Origin: a virus
Virus record (IMG/VR): IMGVR_UViG_3300021178_000033
Span: 1 to 30,637 of that record
Direction: 5' to 3' (one strand)
Length of the DNA stretch: 30,637 nucleotides
Shown here: positions 24,700 through 30,637 of the stretch, piece after piece
Layout: each line of letters starts with the position of its first letter
Numbering within the stretch: position 1 is the stretch's first letter
The notes under the pieces: generated by a model
What the model was told of the DNA's origin: nothing
What the model saw: the letters and a program-made list of their open reading frames with translations, nothing else
Databases searched by the model: none
Position numbers and translations under genes: made by a program

Positions 24700-25299
24700 A
24701 TGACATTTGAGATTCCGTCTGATCGTATTCCTGAAGGTTTGAGTTACGAGTGGAAACGTTGGTCTGTCATGGGTGATCATGACCCATCCGACTTAGCCTC
24801 GCTAAGGCAGAGGGGATGGGAGCCTGTAAGCCCCAAAGACCAACCAAGTTTAGTGTCGCCTGAACATCATGGTCCCCACATCATTAGTGGCGGCATGATT
24901 CTAATGCAGCGGCCCATTGAACTTACCGAGAAGGCCAAAGAAGAATCTAGGAAGCTGTTTCTGGACACGATGGCCACACTGAAACGAATCCTAGATGGAG
25001 AAGGAGAAGGGTTTTCGGATTTTAGATACAAGACGGAGTCTGATCGCCTTTGGCTCGACAAAATTCTTAATGTTGACGACGCAACGGAGGAGGATGGCGG
25101 TAGTGGGACTGTCATTATTACAGTCCCGGCACGTGTGCACCTTAGTTTTGATCAGCAAGACGCGGCTCAAGTAACCTACCCTGGTGTAAGTAAAACGAAG
25201 GCGCATGTAGCGTATGCTCGGGAACTTGTTCAGATGCAGATGAATCGGTTGGATTTGTATTCAACGCTATTAAAGGCTCTGTTGAGTGTTAGGAGTTGA
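24700..25299 (+). CDS. chimeric protein built from two neighbouring domains
   Basis: A 199-residue protein with a GAGGAAG ribosome-binding site. Residues about 4-85 (FEIPSDRIPEGLSYEWKRWS through GGMILMQRPIELTEKAKEES) align with the domain of the protein at 23903, roughly 55% identical by eye. The C-terminal part, RVHLSFDQQDAAQVTYPGVS then AHVAYARELVQMQ, aligns with the end of the scaffold protein at 22538. Between them lies an acidic, unrelated segment. It therefore looks like a recombined paralog that could join the capsid-binding tail of the scaffold to the second protein's domain. Lower G+C than the originals. Confidence 0.72.
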   Translation: MTFEIPSDRIPEGLSYEWKRWSVMGDHDPSDLASLRQRGWEPVSPKDQPSLVSPEHHGPHIISGGMILMQRPIELTEKAKEESRKLFLDTMATLKRILDGEGEGFSDFRYKTESDRLWLDKILNVDDATEEDGGSGTVIITVPARVHLSFDQQDAAQVTYPGVSKTKAHVAYARELVQMQMNRLDLYSTLLKALLSVRS

Positions 25300-25303
25300 T
25301 TGT

Positions 25304-25315
25304 CTAAAGTAGTCA
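25304..25315 (+). repeat. 12-base repeat, copy 2
   Basis: CTAAAGTAGTCA, identical to 16671-16682, five bases after the stop of the chimeric gene and ahead of the decoration/capsid genes. Confidence 0.4.
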
Positions 25316-25521
25316 AGCCATTGCCCCATTGTATGTTCCTAAAAACATCCTGTAGTATGCCGCAGTTCCTGACGCACCACGAGATGTGTCAGAGGGGTTG
25401 ACCGCGCTGGTTGCCCGGATGCCAAGGCCCGCCGCGTCGGGTTCATAAAGCTTCCATCCTAAACCACAGGCTGATTCTGTTTGGTGTCGCGTGTGCGCGA
25501 ACCGAGCTGCTGAGGTCAACG
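25316..25521 (+). other. 206-base gap before the decoration gene
   Basis: No + strand gene is supported. There is an imperfect hairpin around CCTGAC (25370-25375) / GTCAGAGG. A - strand frame (25313-25519) has protein-like composition but lacks a start signal and context. Probably a leader or promoter region for the decoration and capsid genes. Confidence 0.35.
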
Positions 25522-26136
25522 ATGGCGAACACTGCTGGTTTCTTCGGATTTCGCAGGTGGGGTGTAGCCTCGGGGCCGCCCAACTTTGCGTTCAACTCTA
25601 ATCCTCCGTACCGCATCGCGGCAGGGTATGCCACGGCGATCTTCTTCGGCGATGCTGTTCGCATGAACACAACCGGACCATCAGGATTCATAGAGCAATG
25701 GACTCATGGAGATGGCGCCACGGCTGCAAAGATACTGGCCGGCATCTTTGTCGGTTGCCAGTACTTCTCGACCGGTCAGCAAAAGACGGTCTGGAACCGT
25801 TACTGGCCAGGGAGCGATGCGACCGGCGATGTGACGGCGTACGTCGTCGATGATCCGGCAGCCCAGTGGGTTGTTCAGGCCAATGCCGGGCCGATCAACT
25901 ACACGAGCATTGGGGCAACTGCCGACATCCCGTCTGCTGCTCCTACCGGGAACACTACAACTGGAATTTCCGGTATGTCGTTGGACACGCCAACGACAAC
26001 GAACACGTTTCCGTTCAAGGTGATGAATCTGATTACTACGCCGCCCACTGCGAACGGCTCCGACATCACGACAGCGAACAACTACGTGGTCGTGTCCTTC
26101 AACAACTTGCTTGGCAGGTCGCTGTTCGGAGTCTGA
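25522..26136 (+). CDS. probable head decoration/stabilisation protein
   Basis: A 204-residue protein from ATG 25522 (GAGG upstream). It starts MANTAGFFGFRRWGVASGPP and is rich in Ala, Thr, Gly and Asn, nearly without charge clusters, with many short beta-type segments (YRIAAGYATAIFFGDAVRMN, GIFVGCQYF, VVDDPAAQWVVQANAG). That composition and its place four bases before the capsid gene fit a decoration or capsid-stabilising protein. No precise family recognised. Confidence 0.65.
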   Translation: MANTAGFFGFRRWGVASGPPNFAFNSNPPYRIAAGYATAIFFGDAVRMNTTGPSGFIEQWTHGDGATAAKILAGIFVGCQYFSTGQQKTVWNRYWPGSDATGDVTAYVVDDPAAQWVVQANAGPINYTSIGATADIPSAAPTGNTTTGISGMSLDTPTTTNTFPFKVMNLITTPPTANGSDITTANNYVVVSFNNLLGRSLFGV

Positions 26137-26139
26137 TCC

Positions 26140-27066
26140 ATGGCTATCAACGTCGCCGCAATCCGCGATCTTCTCCTTCCTGGCCTTCGTGGCGTGGTCG
26201 GAGAGTACAAGCAATGGCCTGCCATCTGGCCAAAGCTGTTCGACCAGGGCAAGTCGGAACTCAGCCAAGAGCGCACCGCGTCGATGCGCTTCCTGCCGCT
26301 CGCGCAGCTCAAGACTGACGGTGGCCAGACGGCGTTCGACAACAACGCTGGCGAGGCTTTCGTCTACAACCAGCTTCACACCGGCATCGGCCTTGGTTAC
26401 GCGATCACCCGCAACACGATCAGCGACAACCTCTACAAGGCGCAATTCCGGCCGTCGAATCTCGGTTTGCAGCGCAGCTTTGCGCAGACCAAGGAAATCT
26501 ACGCCGCAGCCGTCTTCAACAACGCAACCACATTCGACACTACGGTCGGTGGCGATGGTGTGTCCCTGTTGAATACCGCGCATCCGCTGCCAGCCGGCGG
26601 GTCTGGTCCCGCGACCTGGGCAAATACGCCAACGACTCAAGTGGACCTCAACGAGACCACCTTGCTCAATGGCATGATCGCCATCCAGACCGGCCTCTAC
26701 GACAACGCCGGCCTCCGTATGATGGCCACGGGCAAGGTGCTCGTCATCCACCCGAACAACGAGCCCGTCGCGATTCGCCTCATCCGCGCCGAGCTTCGCC
26801 CAGGCACCGCGGACAACGATCCGAACGTCATTCCGTCCGTTGCCGGCGGTATCAGCGAATATGTGAAGAACGTCTTCTTCACGTCGCCCTTCCCCTGGTA
26901 CATCAAGACGGACCAGCCGGGCTTGCTCTACCTCGAACGCGAGCCGTTCGAGATCGACATGCAAGTCGATTTTACGACGGATAACTTACTTGTCAAGGGC
27001 TGGGAACGCTACTCGTACAACTACAACGACCCGCGCAGTTTGTGGGGCTCGACGCCAACATCGTAA
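26140..27066 (+). CDS. major capsid protein (Mu gpT-like)
   Basis: A 308-residue protein starting MAINVAAIRDLLLPGLRGVV behind GGAG. Features of the Mu gpT-type HK97-fold capsid family: FDNNAGEAFVYNQLHTGIGL, LGLQRSFAQTKEIYAAAVFN, NTAHPL, LYDNAGLRMMATGKVLVIHP, then 'NDPNVIPSVAGGISEYV', and the ending DNLLVKGWERYSYNYNDPRS. Length and position after the decoration gene fit. It forms the shell, presumably folded with the GroES-like protein encoded at 21468. No N-terminal prodomain is evident. Confidence 0.85.
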   Translation: MAINVAAIRDLLLPGLRGVVGEYKQWPAIWPKLFDQGKSELSQERTASMRFLPLAQLKTDGGQTAFDNNAGEAFVYNQLHTGIGLGYAITRNTISDNLYKAQFRPSNLGLQRSFAQTKEIYAAAVFNNATTFDTTVGGDGVSLLNTAHPLPAGGSGPATWANTPTTQVDLNETTLLNGMIAIQTGLYDNAGLRMMATGKVLVIHPNNEPVAIRLIRAELRPGTADNDPNVIPSVAGGISEYVKNVFFTSPFPWYIKTDQPGLLYLEREPFEIDMQVDFTTDNLLVKGWERYSYNYNDPRSLWGSTPTS

Positions 27067-27249
27067 TGGCATCAATCACTTAACTGTGGCGAACGGTGAC
27101 AAGTGGTGCCACTAAAATAGTGTCGGAAAACTAGGGCGGCAAAGAAAGTCCAAATAGACCATGGTATGTCGGTTGTGGTGCCTCCCAAAAGCGGTACGTA
27201 TTTTACTTGACAAAGATGTTTTAATGGCTTAACTGGCGTCCATCAATAG
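27067..27249 (+). other. spacer between capsid gene and HNH gene
   Basis: No gene. TAATGGC and TTAACTG(T)GGCG occur in the same order at 27064-27091 and 27222-27238, an imperfect direct repeat of the capsid 3' end. Two overlapping small palindromes, AGTGG-TG-CCACT (27102-27113) and CACTA-AAA-TAGTG (27110-27122), may be a terminator or binding site. TTGACA at 27207 lacks a good -10. Confidence 0.4.
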
Positions 27250-27254
27250 ATGGA
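27239..27254 (+). promoter_or_regulatory. hairpin containing the start codon of an HNH gene
   Basis: TCCATC (27239-27244) pairs perfectly with GATGGA (27249-27254), loop AATA. ATG 27250 is inside the 3' arm and there is no Shine-Dalgarno sequence. Confidence 0.5.
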
Positions 27255-28323
27255 GCCATTGGAGATGAGAAAGAAACAAGGTCGGCCGACGCGCGAAAGG
27301 CTTAAGGAGCTGTTTGACTATGATCCTCAGACGGGAGCATTTACGCGCAAAGCTCCTGGCAGGACATGGTCTTGGAGTGGCCACAGGAAATACGGTGCGG
27401 TTGGCGCTGGCAGAGTGACAGAACTTGGCAACGTGATGATTGCTGTTGATGGACATAGCTTTAGCGGCGGACCTCTGGCGTGGTTTTATATCCACGGCAA
27501 ATGGCCTCGGCGCGTTAGGTACGTCAATGCCGACCCTACCGATTTGAGGATTTCGAATATTGAGGAACTTAATCGGAAGGGCAAAGACATCAAGGCAACA
27601 GTGTTGACCTTGGAGAGGTTGAAAGAGTGCTTGGATTATAGTCCTGAGACTGGCTTGTTTAGCTGGAAGTTGTCGTCAGCTTTGCATGACGTTGGGGATA
27701 GGGCTGGTGGTCGTCACGGTGCTGGTTATCGGCACATTGGGTTGGATTACAAGCGCTATCTTGAGCATCACTTGGCGTGGTTTTACATGACCGGCGAATG
27801 GCCGCAGCACGAAATAGATCATGTAAATCGTGTTCGCGATGACAATCGTTGGTCGAATTTGAGGGATGTTAGCAAAAGCGACAACAGCCACAACAAGCCG
27901 TTGCATTACCGCAGCAGCAGCGGATTCCCTGGCATTTATCCTCATGGCAACAAATTTAGGGCGCGAATAGAGATACACGGTCTTGTCTTCGATCTTGGTA
28001 GATTTCGAACAGTAGCCGAGGCTCGTGTTGCTAGGCTTCTTGGCGAGATAGAGCACTTTGGCCGCTGCACGACTTTTGATCACCATCGTGATGGCCAGTT
28101 GCCATCCATCGACGGTGGGTCGGTGCGAATTGAACTGTACACGTCTGATATTCGTGGCGGTCGCTATGATAGTCTGACTGTGTATAATCATCATGGAGTC
28201 CCTTTCCACGTAAAGGGGCCGGATACGATCTCTGGAATTATAGCTGCGTGGACGTTGGACAGAGATGAAGCCGCCCATTCTTCCGATGCCGACGCATCGC
28301 GAGGTTTGGAGTCTGACCGATGA
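27250..28323 (+). CDS. HNH-AP2 homing endonuclease with duplicated domain
   Basis: A 357-residue protein (ATG 27250; ATG 27265 possible). It has two tandem HNH_3-type units. The first (about 15-115, from RERLKELFDYDPQTGAFTRK) has lost the catalytic motif: the HxxDH position reads RRVRYVNAD. The second (about 120-225) is intact: WPQHEIDHVNRVRDDNRWSN, LRDVSKSDNSHNK. An AP2-type DNA-binding domain follows (SGFPGIYPHGNKFRARIEIH, DLGRFRTVAEARVA). The C-terminal 80 residues are of unknown type. Inserted between the capsid gene and the next structural gene; the stop overlaps a duplicate of that gene's start. Confidence 0.87.
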   Translation: MEPLEMRKKQGRPTRERLKELFDYDPQTGAFTRKAPGRTWSWSGHRKYGAVGAGRVTELGNVMIAVDGHSFSGGPLAWFYIHGKWPRRVRYVNADPTDLRISNIEELNRKGKDIKATVLTLERLKECLDYSPETGLFSWKLSSALHDVGDRAGGRHGAGYRHIGLDYKRYLEHHLAWFYMTGEWPQHEIDHVNRVRDDNRWSNLRDVSKSDNSHNKPLHYRSSSGFPGIYPHGNKFRARIEIHGLVFDLGRFRTVAEARVARLLGEIEHFGRCTTFDHHRDGQLPSIDGGSVRIELYTSDIRGGRYDSLTVYNHHGVPFHVKGPDTISGIIAAWTLDRDEAAHSSDADASRGLESDR

Positions 28324-28331
28324 GTGCAACT
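28308..28331 (+). repeat. duplicated gene start, copy 1
   Basis: Twenty-four bases beginning GGAGTCTGACCGATGAGTGC recur at 28340-28363 with two T-to-C differences, offset by 32 bases. Each copy contains a ribosome-binding site GGAG and ATG plus three codons. Copy 1 opens an 11-codon frame (MSATPGSEPDR) that ends on the second start. Confidence 0.85.
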
Positions 28332-28339
28332 CCCGGATC

Positions 28340-28363
28340 GGAGCCTGACCGATGAGCGCAACT
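28340..28363 (+). repeat. duplicated gene start, copy 2
   Basis: Second copy, containing the functional GGAG and ATG 28352 of the structural protein gene. Confidence 0.85.
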
Positions 28364-29638
28364 ATCAATTCCGGCCCGTTCGTCAGTGCTGGGCAACTCT
28401 TGGTGCCGTTCACCTCGGGCACCAATACTCCGGTTCCTGTTGGAACCTCGGAGTTCAACACCGATGCGGGGCCGAGTCTGAGCTATCAGGGCGATGGCAT
28501 CCTTGATTGCCGCTACTATGTCCAAAAGGACTATGGCGCCGGTCGCCAAGGTATCGTCTACGCCCACCTCAATAGCCCGTACATTCTTTCGTGCGATGCG
28601 GTTCCGGCAGCGAGTGCGGCTACGCCCGTCAACATCGCTGCGGCCGCTGCCCTTGTGAGCGGCACGCCGATGGTTCTGGCTGCGGCCTCGGCGGGCATTT
28701 CGACGGCGGTGCCGTTCTATCCGTTTCAGTCGAATACGCTTGTGCTCGCGAACATTGCGCTTGATTTCGGGTTCATGGCGGCGGCTACCAATGCCGCCAA
28801 TGACACGTTCAGCATCAATGGTACCGTCACCGCGACTGCATCGAGTTTGGCGGCTGCCTCAAACTTCTATCCTGGGCAATGGCTCGTGCTGCCGAACGCG
28901 ATTGCGGCCGGCGCGAGCGCGCTGATTTGCTATGTGGTGTCGGTGAGCGGCACGACTATTACGCTGTCGGCGGCCCCGACTCAGACGACAACCACGCAGA
29001 TGGTTGGCACGGCCAACATTCCGAACAGCTCTTGGCTGGGAAATCCCACGCCTACCGGTGCCTTCCCGTATCTTGCCGGCGGCATTGGTGGCTTCCTCGA
29101 TCCGAAGCAGTCGATTGCTCGTGGCGTCGGCATCGTGGCCACAGCCGGCGGTACGGCTACCCTGCAAATCCAAGGGTGGGACATTTATAATCAGCCGCAG
29201 ACGGAAAACATCGTCGCAAACGGTGCGACCGCTGTGTATGGAAAGAAGACTTGGAAATACATCCAGGCGGTTGTTCCGCAGGCCACTGACGCTGGCCACA
29301 CCTACTCTGTCGGCACGTCGGACTTGTTCGGTTTTGTCGTCAGGACAGATCGGTGGGAGTACACGAACGAATTTTGGAACGGCTCGTTCATTACTGCAGC
29401 CGGACCAGCAACGACTGGCACATGGACCAAGGCCGATCTGACAAATCCGGCTACCAGCACCACAGGCGATGTACGCGGCACGTTCCAACCGAGCGCTCGT
29501 GGCCCATCGGCGACGCCGACCGGGCAGGTTGCGAATGGTACGGCGCGTTTGGCTTTGTTTACCTCGATCCCGCTCTACAACCTGATTTCGGCTACGCCGT
29601 TCAATCCGGCGCCGCTTTATGGCGTGGTGCCACAATGA
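28352..29638 (+). CDS. virion structural protein
   Basis: A 428-residue protein starting MSATINSGPFVSAGQLLVPF. Rich in Ala, Thr, Gly and Ser with many short beta-type segments, a long Ala-rich central part (VNIAAAAALVSGTPMVLAAA) and the segment DLFGFVVRTDRWEYTNEFWN. Such neutral, beta-rich proteins directly after the capsid gene are usually capsid-associated or fibre-like virion proteins. The Ala-rich middle may be an inserted Ig-like domain. GGAG eight bases upstream. Its end overlaps a convergent HNH gene by 38 bases. Confidence 0.68.
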   Translation: MSATINSGPFVSAGQLLVPFTSGTNTPVPVGTSEFNTDAGPSLSYQGDGILDCRYYVQKDYGAGRQGIVYAHLNSPYILSCDAVPAASAATPVNIAAAAALVSGTPMVLAAASAGISTAVPFYPFQSNTLVLANIALDFGFMAAATNAANDTFSINGTVTATASSLAAASNFYPGQWLVLPNAIAAGASALICYVVSVSGTTITLSAAPTQTTTTQMVGTANIPNSSWLGNPTPTGAFPYLAGGIGGFLDPKQSIARGVGIVATAGGTATLQIQGWDIYNQPQTENIVANGATAVYGKKTWKYIQAVVPQATDAGHTYSVGTSDLFGFVVRTDRWEYTNEFWNGSFITAAGPATTGTWTKADLTNPATSTTGDVRGTFQPSARGPSATPTGQVANGTARLALFTSIPLYNLISATPFNPAPLYGVVPQ

Positions 29639-30275
29639 CGATTGAGCCACGCCGTTTCCCAGGTCCCCATCCACGATGCGGTGTGGTTAGCGTTTTTTCC
29701 ACTGACCACTTCATGCGCGAGATTCTGAAGCTAATTATGTCTTGGTTCAGTCCTGTTTCGCGTGCCCATTGTGCGATTGTCATTGATTTTCCAGAAAAGA
29801 TAAGAACAGTGTTGTTTCGCTTATTGTTTGCTTGCTCAATGCGAGTAGCCCATCGGCAGTTGTCTTTGCAGTATGGACCATCGTTGTTTCGTCTGTCGAT
29901 CTGGTGCTGCGGTGACGGCCGCTTGCCCATGTCAGACAAAAATTGTGGGAAGGAATCCCATGATGGATCGACGGTTATGCCTCGGCCACCGTATCTGTCA
30001 TACGCTTCATGGTTGCGGTTAAAACACCGCTTCCTCATGTCCGTCCACAATTTCCACTCTGTCGTATTGTGTAGACCGTGTTTAGTGGCAGAGCGGCTTT
30101 GTTTTGCTCTGGTAACACAAGTGCAAGATGTACTCTTAAATCGAGTCAGATTGTTCTCAAAGCAAATTACCTTGGCACCGCAAATGCATTGGCATAACCA
30201 TTGTCTTCTGTTGCGTTGCTCTTCGGTACGAGATAGTACCGTAAGAGAACCAAATTTCTGGCCCATCTCAATCAT
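29601..30275 (-). CDS. HNH homing endonuclease, reverse strand
   Basis: The only convincing - strand gene. About 225 residues from ATG at 30275-30273: MIEMGQKFGSLTVLSRTEEQ, a Cys cluster (WLCQCICGAKVIC, SCTC) likely binding zinc, then the family signature EWKLWTDMRKRCFNRNHEAY, DRYGGRGITVDPSWDSFPQF, HQIDRRNNDGPYCKDNCRWA and TRIEQANNKRNN. The C-terminal QWARETGLNQDIISFRISRM is a DNA-binding helix-turn-helix. It overlaps the end of the structural gene at 28352. Inserted against the direction of transcription, so it needs its own promoter. Confidence 0.88.
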   Translation of the reverse strand: MIEMGQKFGSLTVLSRTEEQRNRRQWLCQCICGAKVICFENNLTRFKSTSCTCVTRAKQSRSATKHGLHNTTEWKLWTDMRKRCFNRNHEAYDRYGGRGITVDPSWDSFPQFLSDMGKRPSPQHQIDRRNNDGPYCKDNCRWATRIEQANNKRNNTVLIFSGKSMTIAQWARETGLNQDIISFRISRMKWSVEKTLTTPHRGWGPGKRRGSIVIVAPRHKAAPD

Positions 30276-30293
30276 ACGGCATTCTATGCCGTA
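30275..30293 (-). promoter_or_regulatory. hairpin at the start codon of the reverse HNH gene
   Basis: TACGGCA (30275-30281) and TGCCGTA (30287-30293) form a perfect 7-bp stem with a five-base loop, ending on the first base of the ATG (read on the - strand). Confidence 0.5.
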
Positions 30294-30376
30294 CACGGTT
30301 GGGGAAGTCAAGATAGCCTGATCGCGCGCAGGGTAATTCGCGCGGCCGAGCCCACGGAACCGGGTGGAGTAGCGAA

Positions 30377-30637
30377 ATGTCAAGGCTACGTCATGGGGCC
30401 AAGCACCGGATGGCCGGTGGCCTTACCTCCAAGCCGCAATGGAATGCGGGCGGGTCGCAGAATGCGGCCAAGGAGGCTGAGGAGAAGAAGAAGGGTGGGC
30501 GCGTCCACGGTGAGGGCGAGCACGCCAAGAAGCGGCACGACCGTCCGAAGCGCGAGCGCGGCGGTGTCGTTCAGCGCGCCAAGGGCGGCGTTGTCGGCCA
30601 TGCTGGGCATCATCCCTACGGCAAGGACAACGATGGC
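30377..30637 (+). CDS. basic protein with GGRVHG motif (3' truncated)
   Basis: ATG 30377 follows GGAG; the frame runs off the window after 87 codons. It starts MSRLRHGAKHRMAGGLTSKP and is very rich in Lys, Arg, Gly and His (EEKKKGGRVHGEGEHAKKRH, then GGVVQRAKGGVVGHAGHH). GGRVHG, and RAKGG, are shared with the protein at 20037, suggesting a family of basic virion or DNA-binding proteins. The frame is intact to the edge; the end is not visible. Confidence 0.65.
   Translation, partial: MSRLRHGAKHRMAGGLTSKPQWNAGGSQNAAKEAEEKKKGGRVHGEGEHAKKRHDRPKRERGGVVQRAKGGVVGHAGHHPYGKDNDG

Noticed and set aside
25313-25519. Reverse-strand 68-codon frame in the gap before the decoration gene
   Set aside because: Composition is protein-like, but there is no ribosome-binding site, no homologue I recognise and no other reverse gene nearby.
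25681-26964. Reverse-strand frame of 427 codons
   Set aside because: It lies opposite the decoration and capsid genes; its Arg/Val/Asp-rich product reads as the shadow of the G+C-rich forward genes.
27207-27235. TTGACA as a promoter for the HNH gene
   Set aside because: The hexamer 17 bases later (TAACTG) matches the -10 consensus at too few positions.
27676-28461. Reverse-strand frame of 261 codons
   Set aside because: Opposite the intact HNH-AP2 gene and without domain-like sequence.
1-30637. CRISPR array
   Set aside because: No regularly spaced identical repeats with unique spacers; the only tandem arrays are coding (1-44 and the Pro/Gly repeats at about 20360-20580).

Overview
The window is part of a tailed-bacteriophage (or prophage) genome. 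Nearly every gene lies on the + strand, genes are short and tightly packed, and many neighbours overlap by ATGA or TAATG. A recognisable head module is present: small and large terminase, P22-type portal, GroES-like co-chaperonin, scaffold-like protein, decoration-like protein and a Mu gpT-type major capsid protein. No integrase, lysis or replication genes are visible. Several short proteins and the N-terminus of the protein at 7371 resemble rhizobial (alphaproteobacterial) sequences, so a Rhizobiales-type host is my guess; I cannot prove it.

Layout. 1-3.2 kb: end of a Gly/Ser/Asp-repeat protein and a run of small early or accessory genes. 3.2-6.4 kb: terminase genes. 6.4-16.6 kb: an accessory island splitting terminase from portal. 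It holds a Ro60/TROVE protein, a T4 Pnkp-type phosphatase domain, a RusA-like protein, a KTSC protein, several tRNA or tRNA-like genes (Thr x2, initiator-like Met, Tyr, Phe, an Arg-like and a Met-like element), and an IS1595-family insertion sequence (13584-15421) with exact 8-bp target duplications and a PP-loop passenger gene. 16.7-30.6 kb: structural module, invaded by three HNH homing-endonuclease genes (21947, 27250, and 29601-30275 on the - strand).

The most interesting system is a phage Ro/Y-RNA system. Immediately upstream of the Ro gene are two structured RNAs (8009-8073 and 8082-8206), and two more lie at 12115-12177 and 12186-12275. All four share a covarying closing stem, then GCCCC, a TCGG/CCGA inner stem followed by TTA, and TGTGT before the 3' closing strand. 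The 8082-8206 copy carries a complete circularly permuted tRNA-like domain: T arm, acceptor stem closed by a GTAA tetraloop, D arm and an opened anticodon stem. This matches the published description of bacterial and phage Y RNAs that mimic tRNA and are encoded near Ro. With the Pnkp-type 3' phosphatase and the odd tRNAs, the island looks devoted to RNA repair, quality control or translation. That functional reading is inference.

Other points: hairpins sit on the start site of all three HNH genes, the portal gene and the Ro gene; the Ro protein has a NUMOD4-like N-terminal tag; a seven-G tract appears to fuse two genes; and one gene is a chimera of two neighbouring structural-module genes.
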